Part shown: piece by piece, positions 17,042-24,378 of the stretch | Layout: each line of letters starts with the position of its first letter | How positions within the stretch are numbered: the stretch's first letter is position 1 | DNA from: Paenarthrobacter histidinolovorans | Lineage (GTDB): Bacteria > Actinomycetota > Actinomycetes > Actinomycetales > Micrococcaceae | Assembly (NCBI RefSeq): GCF_014647595.1 | Contig: NZ_BMPM01000001.1 | Coordinates: 868,001-932,000, forward strand | DNA: 64,000 nucleotides | Reading direction: 5' to 3' | Notes under the pieces: model-generated | Database searches by the model: none | What the model saw: the letters and a program-made list of their open reading frames with translations, nothing else | Told to the model about the DNA's origin: nothing | Translations under genes and position numbers: made by a program

Positions 17042-17923
17042 GTGGCGACAGCTGCACAATGGATCCAAGGAGCCCGGCTCCGCACCCTGCCCGCGGCAAT
17101 TGCGCCGGTCCTGATCGGTTCGGCAGCGGCGTACGAGCTCCATGCTTTCCGGCTGCCGAACGCGATCCTCGCGGCGCTCGTCGCGCTTCTGCTTCAAATC
17201 GGCGTCAACTACGCCAACGACTACTCCGACGGCATCCGCGGAACCGATGAAGACCGGGTTGGCCCGCTGCGCCTGGTGGGTTCCGGGGCAGCGAAGCCGG
17301 AACAGGTGAAATGGGCAGCTTTCGCCCTGTTCGGCGCTGCGATGCTGTGCGGTCTCATCCTGGTGATCATTACCCAGACCTGGTGGCTCATCCTGGTGGG
17401 TATCGGCTGCGTCCTTGCCGCGTGGGGTTACACGGGCGGGAAGAACCCTTACGGCTACCTGGGCCTGGGCGACGTCTTTGTCTTTGTGTTCTTCGGACTG
17501 GTAGCCACCCTCGGGACCACCTACACCCAGGCCGGCCAGGTCAGCCTGGCGGCAGTCATCGGCGCCATAGGTACCGGCCTCATCGCCTGCGCCTTGCTGA
17601 TGGCCAACAACGTCCGGGACATCCCTACGGACACTGCGGCAGGAAAGCGGACCTTGGCGGTTCGTCTGGGCGACCGGCATGCCCGCGAAAGCTACGTGCT
17701 GATGCTCGCCGTGTCCATCCTGCTGGTGATCGTCCTGGCGCCTACCAAGCCGTGGATGTTGATCGTGCTCTTGCTGATCCCCGCCTGCCTCATGCCTGCA
17801 TGGCTGATGGTCAACGGCAAGAAGCGCAAGAGCCTGATCCCGGTGCTCAAGCAGACCGGCCTGATCAACCTCGGCTACAGCTTGTTGTTCTCGCTGGGGC
17901 TCATCCTGAGCCGCGGCTTCTAG
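17042..17923 (+). CDS. menA: 1,4-dihydroxy-2-naphthoate polyprenyltransferase MenA
   Basis: A UbiA-family membrane prenyltransferase of 293 residues with eight or nine helices. The first Asp-rich motif is in NYANDYSDGIRGTDEDRVGP and the second is in NNVRDIPTDTAAGKRTLAVRLG, both needed for Mg-pyrophosphate binding. It attaches the isoprenoid tail to give demethylmenaquinone. Start is GTG with GAGGT seven bases upstream. A 69-bp gap separates it from menE, and a strong hairpin terminator follows. Confidence 0.95.
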   Translation: MATAAQWIQGARLRTLPAAIAPVLIGSAAAYELHAFRLPNAILAALVALLLQIGVNYANDYSDGIRGTDEDRVGPLRLVGSGAAKPEQVKWAAFALFGAAMLCGLILVIITQTWWLILVGIGCVLAAWGYTGGKNPYGYLGLGDVFVFVFFGLVATLGTTYTQAGQVSLAAVIGAIGTGLIACALLMANNVRDIPTDTAAGKRTLAVRLGDRHARESYVLMLAVSILLVIVLAPTKPWMLIVLLLIPACLMPAWLMVNGKKRKSLIPVLKQTGLINLGYSLLFSLGLILSRGF

Positions 17924-17936
17924 GCTTCACAACAAA

Positions 17937-17969
17937 GAACGCCCCTCAGAAATGTTCTGAGGGGCGTTC
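17937..17969. terminator. Terminator behind menA
   Basis: Perfect 15-base arms 17937-17951 and 17955-17969 with a three-base loop, then a T-rich stretch. It lies between convergent menA and the DUF4229 gene and can serve both. Confidence 0.88.
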
Positions 17970-17983
17970 TTCGTTTGAATTGC

Positions 17984-18295
17984 CTAAACCGTGCCGGGAC
18001 GCTTGTCGTTGTTGACTGCAATGTCCGGGTTCTTCTCCACCAGGCTGTCCTCAGCTTCGGCGTCTTCAACCTCGCCGGCGGTGCGGATGGGCTTGGCTCG
18101 CCCGGAGAAACGCTCGCGCATGGCGGCCGTGGCGGCGTCGCGCTGTTTCTGGAAGAACAGGTAGCTGATGGCGAAGGCCATGAGCCCTGCGAAGATCGCC
18201 GCCGGCAGCAGACCCACCTGCAAAAGGGCGAAGATAATGAACAACGGCACGAACAGCGCCAGGCGGATGAGGGAATACTTCAGGAAAGCCACCAT
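17984..18295 (-). CDS. Small membrane protein, DUF4229-like
   Basis: A 103-residue protein with two hydrophobic helices (about residues 5-28 and 30-47) followed by a charged acidic tail. Both the order (FLKYSLIRLALFVPLF at the start, SYLFFQKQRDAATAAMRERF after helix 2) and the position beside menA match actinobacterial DUF4229 proteins. Function unknown; the constant neighbourhood suggests a link to menaquinone or cytochrome biogenesis. It is convergent with menA and divergent from the next gene. Confidence 0.75.
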   Translation of the reverse strand: MVAFLKYSLIRLALFVPLFIIFALLQVGLLPAAIFAGLMAFAISYLFFQKQRDAATAAMRERFSGRAKPIRTAGEVEDAEAEDSLVEKNPDIAVNNDKRPGTV

Positions 18296-18382
18296 CCAAG
18301 TTTAGCCGCCCGGATGGTTGCACTCTGGTCACGGCCCAAAGAGGGCGTCCAGCGAACGGCTTCCGGGCACTAGACTTGATGC

Positions 18383-18790
18383 ATGCTCCGCGTTATAGGC
18401 GTCGTCGTCGTTCTTGTTGTCTTCGTCTATGCCCTGGTGGATGTCATACGCACGGACCGTCACCAGACCCGCGGCATTTCGAAAACGGCATGGATCATTG
18501 TGATGATCGTCCTGCCGTTGCTGGGTGCCGTTCTGTGGTTCATTTTCGGCCGTCCGTACAACAAACCCACAGCCACGCCTGTACGGCGCCACCCCACCGC
18601 ACCGGACGACGACCCCGAGTTCCTCCGCAACCTGGAGACCCGACGCCGCAACCAAGCCGAAGAGGACCGCCTGAAGAAGCTCAAGGCCGATCTCGAAGCC
18701 AAGGAGCGCAAACTCCGGGACACGTCGTCAGGCACGGATGATGCCAAACGCGGTGAGCCGGATACGCATGATACCGACGAGCTGAAGTAG
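18383..18790 (+). CDS. PLDc_N-domain small membrane protein
   Basis: A 135-residue protein with two N-terminal helices joined by DVIRTDRHQTRGISKTAW and closed by LGAVLWFIFGRPY, the phospholipase-D nuclease N-terminal (PLDc_N) pattern. No phospholipase catalytic HKD motif follows; instead there is a charged coiled-coil-like tail (about 70-135). Stand-alone PLDc_N proteins are common next to men and ccs genes in Actinobacteria, with unknown function. The next gene begins six bases after its stop. Confidence 0.78.
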   Translation: MLRVIGVVVVLVVFVYALVDVIRTDRHQTRGISKTAWIIVMIVLPLLGAVLWFIFGRPYNKPTATPVRRHPTAPDDDPEFLRNLETRRRNQAEEDRLKKLKADLEAKERKLRDTSSGTDDAKRGEPDTHDTDELK

Positions 18791-18796
18791 GCGAAC

Positions 18797-19387
18797 ATGG
18801 CCCAGCAAGCTGATGGTTCACGGCAGACACCCTCCACGCCATCAGTCAGCGGGCCACCGGCTCCACCTCAGCGCCCCGGCATGTCCCTTTCCACGCCGCC
18901 TCCCATACCCGTGGCCGTGAAGCCTCCCGGCCCGGCCCGGTTGTCCCGTTCGCTGTGGCTGGCAAGTTTCGTGGCCGGCATCGCGGTCGTGTTCACGGGA
19001 TTCCTCGGCAGGGACGCTCATTTTGAGCGTTTGAAGGGCATTATCCAGTCCATGGTCCCGGACGGCGACGCCAAAGCCGTCGACGGGGCCACCGCCGTCG
19101 TATTCCTCGGCAGCCTGGCCATGATCGCAGGGGTGGTGGCGATGGAAGCTGTCCTTCTGGCAATCCTCTTCAGGCTACGCACGTGGCCCCGGTGGGCTCT
19201 GGCTCCCCTGGTCCTCCTCCACGCGGTGGTCACCGTGATCACAGCGGACTATGTGGTGGCTCCGGGCAATGACGGCGTCATGGCCATGGTTCTCCTCGCC
19301 GCGCAATTCATCCTGGCGGCAGCCGGCTTGATCCTGCTTTTCCTGCCTTCCACATCCGCCTGGCTGCTCAGCGGACGGCGGGCATAG
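18797..19387 (+). CDS. Predicted four-helix membrane protein, unknown function
   Basis: I do not recognise this 196-residue protein. Residues 1-45 are proline- and serine-rich with no charge pattern; four hydrophobic helices follow (roughly 53-75, 100-122, 130-150, 158-185), ending in a short basic tail. It starts six bases after the PLDc_N gene, so they may be cotranscribed. Its last 20 bases overlap the 3' end of the convergent dynamin gene, placing it at the boundary of the ini-like cassette. No family assignment is offered. Confidence 0.65.
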   Translation: MAQQADGSRQTPSTPSVSGPPAPPQRPGMSLSTPPPIPVAVKPPGPARLSRSLWLASFVAGIAVVFTGFLGRDAHFERLKGIIQSMVPDGDAKAVDGATAVVFLGSLAMIAGVVAMEAVLLAILFRLRTWPRWALAPLVLLHAVVTVITADYVVAPGNDGVMAMVLLAAQFILAAAGLILLFLPSTSAWLLSGRRA

Positions 19388-20846
19388 CCGCCAGGATACC
19401 TTCGCAGCTGCGCAGCACCACCCGGCAGGCGTCCACCGCCGACGACTCTACCAACAGCGGGTTTTCGGCGATCTGCCGCCAACGGTCCAGGGTGCTCCGG
19501 GTTTCCCGCGCGATCTCCTCCGTGCCAGCTTCCGGGGTTAGTCCCAGCCGCTGGAACGGAAGGTTGCCCCGGCCGCCCACCAGCCGCTCGGCTTCCTCCG
19601 CCTGCCCGGGTGGCAGGACCACCCCACCGGTCCGCAGGGAGCCCAGGAGCCTCAGTTCCCGGAATTCATGTGTCCCGGCAAGCAACTGTTCCAGTGCCGG
19701 TTCGAAGACGGCTGCCTGGCCCGGTTGGGAGCCGCCCAGTAATGCTTCCAAACCTACGACGGCGGCACGCGCCTTGAGGGCGTCGGCCCGGGTCTGGAAC
19801 AGCGAGGCCACGGTGTCCAGCAAACGGCCCAACCCACTGCGTCGCGCCAATTCGTGCGCCAGTTCAGTCGGATGGGTGATTCCGCCCCGGATCAGGGCCA
19901 CTGCCAGCCGGATCCCGAACAGGCCGAACCGTTGAACCAGGGAAGCCTTCAGCGCGGGCTCCACTCCGTCCGGTCCGTCGGCACGGACAAAGCGATCAAC
20001 AGAAAGCATCATCTTTTCGCGCTGGGCCCGTTCCATGCGCGCCAGGAGCATGAGGGCGTCGACGTCGTTTTGGCGCATTGTCCGGGAGCTCTGCGCCAGC
20101 AGCCCCGCAACGGGTACCACTCCCAAGGCAAGAGGTTTGAGGTTTTCGTCCCGGCTGTATCTGTCGGCGATCACGGCAGCCGAGATGAGCGCATCTATCC
20201 TGCCGGCTCCTATCTCGTCTGCGCGTGAGAGCACAGCCAGTGCGTTGACGGTCCCGGACTTCCCTGCGGCGGTGTCCTTGAACGATTCCAGGAACCGGAT
20301 ATCCGAGGCGTGCAGGTGCCGCATCAAGTAGATGACGGCGTCGGCCGCAGTGGGAGCGTCTTCGGGAAGCAGGAAAGCCGTGGACCTCCCGGACACGTCC
20401 CTGGACAGGGAAGCGATGCCCGGGGTGTCGATCAGGGTGAGGTCCCGGAGGCTGGCCGCGGGCCAATCAACTACCAGCTTTTCCACATCCTCTGCCTGGA
20501 ATCCCCCCAATGAAAACACCAGGCGGCCATCTTCACGGTTCACCGGCAGAGCCTGGGGTCCGCCGGCCAACGGGTGCAGGGTGATGCGAGGGGCGTGCCC
20601 GTAGCGGTACCAGGTGACGATCCTGGTGCACTCACCCGCGTCGGTGGGGGCGATCTCCTCGCCGATGATGGCATTGAGAAGGGTGGACTTTCCGGCTTTG
20701 ACCATCCCGGCGATGGCTATGCGTAACGGCCCGGCGAGGCGTTGGTCGAGCTCGTCCAGGACAGCCAGGGCGGCCGGGTCCCCCTGGAAGACCTCGCGTG
20801 CTTGCCGGAGGAGCTCCGCTGCGCCGGCGATACCCGGTTCGTTCAT
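19368..20846 (-). CDS. Dynamin-family GTPase, IniC-like
   Basis: A 492-residue GTPase. The P-loop is GMVKAGKSTLLNA (about residues 47-59), the switch region has DAGECTRIV, the G3 motif is LIDTPGIASLS and the G4 position reads LSRADEIG, a weak form of NKxD. The rest is helical, as in dynamin-like proteins. Its size and its place directly behind a ~630-residue partner match mycobacterial IniC (about 493) behind IniA. The start overlaps the upstream stop by four bases (ATGA). No membrane helix is evident, so it probably acts with its partner at the membrane. Confidence 0.82.
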   Translation of the reverse strand: MNEPGIAGAAELLRQAREVFQGDPAALAVLDELDQRLAGPLRIAIAGMVKAGKSTLLNAIIGEEIAPTDAGECTRIVTWYRYGHAPRITLHPLAGGPQALPVNREDGRLVFSLGGFQAEDVEKLVVDWPAASLRDLTLIDTPGIASLSRDVSGRSTAFLLPEDAPTAADAVIYLMRHLHASDIRFLESFKDTAAGKSGTVNALAVLSRADEIGAGRIDALISAAVIADRYSRDENLKPLALGVVPVAGLLAQSSRTMRQNDVDALMLLARMERAQREKMMLSVDRFVRADGPDGVEPALKASLVQRFGLFGIRLAVALIRGGITHPTELAHELARRSGLGRLLDTVASLFQTRADALKARAAVVGLEALLGGSQPGQAAVFEPALEQLLAGTHEFRELRLLGSLRTGGVVLPPGQAEEAERLVGGRGNLPFQRLGLTPEAGTEEIARETRSTLDRWRQIAENPLLVESSAVDACRVVLRSCEGILAAMPAVR

Positions 20847-22726
20847 CCCGCCGGAACCGTGGACGACGCCGGCACCGGGTGCTGTCCGTCGGCCCCCTCC
20901 TCCTGGAGTTGCCGGGCAACCGCATGCAGGGTGTCCACGGCTTTGAGCTGGTTTTTGATCTCCTTGATCCGCAGGTCCCGCTCCGCAGCGTACGTTGCTG
21001 CGGCCTTCTGCGCCGCAGCCACGGATTCGGTAAGGGAACGGTGGTGTTCCTCCGCGATGTCGGTGAAGTGGTCCCGGGTTGCCCGCTGAACCAGCCTCAA
21101 GCGGTCCTTGAGCTGCTTGCCCACCTGGAATACGACGTCGTCCACCTGTTTCCGCACCAGGATCTTGGCTTCTGACTGCCGGCGTTTCAGTCGTGCTTCC
21201 TGTTCCTCCCTGTACGCTTTGCGGCCCAGCATGAGGCCTGCCCCCACAGACAGGGGGTTGATCAGGGCCAAGCCGAACAAACCCGTCAACAGCCCGAACA
21301 TCAGCACCCCGCCATAGGAGCCGCGCATGCCGATCAGGATCTTCTGTACCGGTCCCATGCGGCCGTCTTCCATGTCCTGGATCTCTGCCACGGGGTCAAG
21401 CACGCCGCCGGTGTCAGCGACGTGGAAGGCAGGCAAGGCCACTTCGTCCTCGGAAAAATGCTCCGCCACCTGTCCGGCCAGCCACTGGGCCCGCTCGCTG
21501 GTCCACACGAAGGTGTCGGACACAGCAGCGGCAACACTTTGTTCAAGCCACTTGGCGAACTGTTCCCACGCGGGGCCGGGATCGCCCTGGTCAATGGCTG
21601 CCTCGGCCTCGCGTTGTATCCGCCGGAGACGGTCCTTGAGGTCATATTCCATGTCCGCAATGAGATCGCCGATGCCGTCGTTCAGGGTGGTCTGCCATCG
21701 GGCGGACTTCTTGCGGAGCGCGTCCGCGTCTTCCTTGGCCGCCTTCAGGCCGGCGATCATCTGCGGTGTGTCTTCGGGATTTTCCAGTGCTCCAAGTTCT
21801 GACCGCAACGCCAGCATGAGGTTCCCGGTAACCGACATGAGGTCGTTGCCTACGGATCGACGCTGGATGATGGCGGCCTCCGCAACGATGGTGTTTCGCA
21901 GATAGGAGACCAGCTCGGGGAATCCGGATTCGTTGTTCAACTCACTGTCCTGGAGCCTCGCGGCCTGAAGACGGAGCTCCGAGGAGACAGGAAACAGCGG
22001 GATGCCGGGCCCGACGTCGGCCAGGTGCCCTTTGTCCAGCTCAGCGATCTGGCGCCAGGCCGGGTAGAGGTCTGTTTTGGACAGTACGCAGCCCACGTTG
22101 GGGCTTACCCGCATCGCCTGCCGGAGGAAGCGCATTTCCGGTTCGGTGTACTCCTGGGACGCGTCTGAGACAAAAAGCATGGCGTGCGCCGAGGGCAGCG
22201 CTGTGAGCGTGGTCAGGGTATGGGTTGAGCCAAGCCCGCCCACTCCCGGGGAATCCACAATGCAGAGCCCGCCTGAGAGGAGCTTCCTGGGAAGGGCCAC
22301 CTCCGCGGCAACAATGTTCCTGGCGTTTCCGGGGTTTCCCTTCTCGGAGACAAAGTCCGACAATTCGGCCAACGGTACGGGCTTGCGCTCCAGGCGGGCC
22401 TCCCCGCCGTCGACGTCCGTACTGCCGTCCGCTCCGGGCGCATCAGCGGCAGGGACCAGGACAACCGCCGACGCCGGATCACCTTGCCTTACCAGCGTGG
22501 GAACCGTCGTGGCGATGTCGTCATCCACCGGGCACACAGGAGCGTTGACCAAGGCGTTGATGAGCTGGCTCTTTCCTTGTTTGAACTCGCCCACCACGAT
22601 CACCCTGACGTTGGGGTCCTGCAGTCGTCGGAGCGTGTTGTCCAAGCGCCGCCGGAGGTCGTTCCGCTCCCCTGCCAGTACTATCCCGTGCTCCACCAGG
22701 GTGGTCATGCGTACAGTTTCCGCCAC
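20843..22726 (-). CDS. Dynamin-family GTPase with membrane segment, IniA-like
   Basis: A 627-residue dynamin-like protein. GTPase motifs are VVGEFKQGKSQLINAL (G1), TTVPTLVR (G2), IVDSPGVGGLG (G3) and LSKTDLYP (G4). A long helical stalk follows, with a hydrophobic patch at about residues 480-515 (YGGVLMFGLLTGLFGLALI) that is the likely membrane paddle. The length, fold order and linkage to an IniB-like gene upstream and an IniC-like gene downstream match the mycobacterial iniBAC set, whose IniA remodels membranes. Start is GTG with AAGGA six bases before it. A strong hairpin separates it from the gene upstream. Confidence 0.85.
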   Translation of the reverse strand: MAETVRMTTLVEHGIVLAGERNDLRRRLDNTLRRLQDPNVRVIVVGEFKQGKSQLINALVNAPVCPVDDDIATTVPTLVRQGDPASAVVLVPAADAPGADGSTDVDGGEARLERKPVPLAELSDFVSEKGNPGNARNIVAAEVALPRKLLSGGLCIVDSPGVGGLGSTHTLTTLTALPSAHAMLFVSDASQEYTEPEMRFLRQAMRVSPNVGCVLSKTDLYPAWRQIAELDKGHLADVGPGIPLFPVSSELRLQAARLQDSELNNESGFPELVSYLRNTIVAEAAIIQRRSVGNDLMSVTGNLMLALRSELGALENPEDTPQMIAGLKAAKEDADALRKKSARWQTTLNDGIGDLIADMEYDLKDRLRRIQREAEAAIDQGDPGPAWEQFAKWLEQSVAAAVSDTFVWTSERAQWLAGQVAEHFSEDEVALPAFHVADTGGVLDPVAEIQDMEDGRMGPVQKILIGMRGSYGGVLMFGLLTGLFGLALINPLSVGAGLMLGRKAYREEQEARLKRRQSEAKILVRKQVDDVVFQVGKQLKDRLRLVQRATRDHFTDIAEEHHRSLTESVAAAQKAAATYAAERDLRIKEIKNQLKAVDTLHAVARQLQEEGADGQHPVPASSTVPAG

Positions 22727-22772
22727 GGTTCTTCCTTTGCCTCACATGCCACCCGTTGTCCGGGGGCCACGA

Positions 22773-22807
22773 AGTGCCCGGCAGGAGGTGTCCACCTGCC
22801 GGGCACT
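22773..22807 (-). terminator. Intercistronic hairpin between iniB-like and iniA-like genes
   Basis: Complementary 13-base arms (22773-22785 and 22795-22807), with extra inner pairing, in the 129-bp gap after the iniB-like gene. There is no long T-run on the minus strand, so it may be a partial terminator or an mRNA-stabilising end that lowers GTPase expression relative to the abundant first product. Confidence 0.65.
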
Positions 22808-22855
22808 GCTGGGGTACCGCGCTGTGCTTGTTGTTCCTGCGCGGAGGGTGCTGCC

Positions 22856-24205
22856 TCAGTCGATGTCGACGTCGTTCTTGGCAACCACCACCGAATCATC
22901 AATGTCGTTGTACTCGACATCGAGCTCGTTGTCGGTCACAACCACGTTGTCCTCGACGTTGGTGTAGTCAACATCGACGTCGCCCACGGTGGTGGAGTTG
23001 TCCTCGGTGTAGGTCAACTCGTTGTCTGCCACCACGATGGAATCGTTGATGACGTTGACGTCGTCCACTTCCACGTTCGTGGAGTTGTCCGGCGAGTACT
23101 CCAGGTCCAGTTCGTTGTCCTGGACCACCACGGAGTCGTTCACCACTTGTACGTCCTCCAGGTCGACATCCACGTCCGTGGAGTTGTCGTTGAACGAATC
23201 CGTGGCCGTGTTGGTGGTGGTCGTCGTGGTGGTCGTATTCGTTGTGTTGGTGGTGTTCGTTGTGTGGTTGGAGTTGTCCTCGTTGAATGAATCCTCGATC
23301 TCCACGTCCAGATCAACATCGGTGTTGTACGAATCCTCAGTGTTGTAGGAATCGTCCGTGTTGTAGGAGTCCTTGGTCACCGAATGATCCGAGTAGTCGT
23401 TGCCTACGGAGACGTCGTTGTTGTCACCGCTGGTATTGACGTTGACCGAGTTGTCCACGGAGTGGTCATCGTTGTTGGTAGTAGTGGTTGTGGTGGTGGT
23501 GTTGCCGGAGTTCGTGACGTCGTCACCGGCGGCAATCGCACCATCACCGGAGGCCGTGACGGCATCCTGGTTGAAGAACTGCGTGACGTCTCCGTCTGCC
23601 CAGATGTTCTGGTTGACGGACTGGTCGGTGATCGTGTCGCGGTCATCGATGGTGGTGGTGTAGGAGTAGTTGTTCACCACGTGGACAAGCTGCTGGACGG
23701 CGTGTGCGTGGTCGTCGTGGCCGCCTCCCCAACCACCGCCGGCACCGCCACCGCCGTCGTGCTCGTCATCATGATCGTCATGGCCTCCGCCCCAACCACC
23801 GCCGGCACCGCCACCGCCGTCGTGCTCGTCATCGTGGTCGTCGTGGCCGCCGCCCCAACCACCGCCGGCACCGCCAGCGCCCCCGCCGCCGTCGTGCTCG
23901 TCATCGTCATCGTGCCCGGGGCGCCCGCCGCCGCTCCATCCGCCGCCGTCGTGCTCGGGACGTCCGCCGCCGGTCGTGGCGTGGTTACCTCCGGTGTTGT
24001 ATTCACGGTCGAAGGACGACCGTGCATTGATGGGTGCGTAGTCGAGGACCACCGGGCGGACGGCGTCGACATCTGCGGAGGAGACATCACGCAGGCCGGC
24101 TGCGGCGAGTGCCGCCTCTGGATCGCGAACAAAGTCTTCCGCGGCGTCAGGATCGTTGAACAGGCTCATCAGGAACTGCACGAGCTGTTGTGCGAGTGTT
24201 GGCAT
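22856..24205 (-). CDS. IniB-like acidic repeat protein
   Basis: A 449-residue protein. The N-terminal ~60 residues (LAQQLVQFLMSLFNDPDAAEDF ... AAGL) match the IniB N-terminal domain. Next comes a Gly/His/Asp-rich block at about residues 95-165 with three 21-residue repeats around GGGWGGGHDDHDDEHDG, then an AVQQLVHVVNNYSYTT linker. The last ~230 residues are extremely rich in Asp, Asn, Ser, Thr and Val, with Thr runs and four imperfect repeats of the type NDSVVVxDNELDxEY. No signal peptide or membrane helix is visible, so export is unproven. GAGGGAG precedes the start. Mycobacterial IniB is likewise Gly-rich and of similar length. Confidence 0.8.
   Translation of the reverse strand: MPTLAQQLVQFLMSLFNDPDAAEDFVRDPEAALAAAGLRDVSSADVDAVRPVVLDYAPINARSSFDREYNTGGNHATTGGGRPEHDGGGWSGGGRPGHDDDDEHDGGGGAGGAGGGWGGGHDDHDDEHDGGGGAGGGWGGGHDDHDDEHDGGGGAGGGWGGGHDDHAHAVQQLVHVVNNYSYTTTIDDRDTITDQSVNQNIWADGDVTQFFNQDAVTASGDGAIAAGDDVTNSGNTTTTTTTTNNDDHSVDNSVNVNTSGDNNDVSVGNDYSDHSVTKDSYNTDDSYNTEDSYNTDVDLDVEIEDSFNEDNSNHTTNTTNTTNTTTTTTTTNTATDSFNDNSTDVDVDLEDVQVVNDSVVVQDNELDLEYSPDNSTNVEVDDVNVINDSIVVADNELTYTEDNSTTVGDVDVDYTNVEDNVVVTDNELDVEYNDIDDSVVVAKNDVDID
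23730..23918. repeat. Three tandem 63-bp units inside the iniB-like gene
   Basis: Units begin at 23730, 23793 and 23856, exactly 63 bases apart, and encode 21-residue Gly/His/Asp repeats. The third unit carries a short extra in-frame insertion. Such in-frame tandem repeats are prone to change in copy number between strains. Confidence 0.85.
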
Positions 24206-24254
24206 TGGAGTGCTCCCTCAAATTCTGTGGTTTTTGACATTGGCCCGGCGCCTT

Positions 24255-24348
24255 TGCCGGGCTTGCATTCAACGTATTGCCGGGACCAAAGACCGGGCAT
24301 CGGGGGTGGTCCCCCTACCCTGTGCCCCGCCTTTAGGGGATTGCCGGG
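24255..24348. promoter_or_regulatory. Three direct TTGCCGGG boxes upstream of the iniB-like gene
   Basis: The octamer occurs at 24255-24262, 24277-24284 and 24341-24348, start-to-start distances of 22 and 64 bases, close to whole helical turns. The first also forms a hairpin with 24243-24249. The boxes lie 50-143 bases before the start codon and are candidate binding sites for the LuxR-type regulator encoded next door; that link is inference. Confidence 0.4.
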
Positions 24349-24378
24349 TTTTGCGTTAGGGGGTTGAGGGGGCCGCGC

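Noticed and set aside
23700..23920. Regularly spaced repeats that could suggest a CRISPR array
   Set aside because: The 63-bp units are contiguous, without spacers, and are in frame within a coding region.
23384..24367. Plus-strand open frames rich in Val or Arg opposite the iniB-like gene
   Set aside because: They arise from translating the repeat DNA on the wrong strand; the minus frame carries the IniB domain and a good ribosome site.
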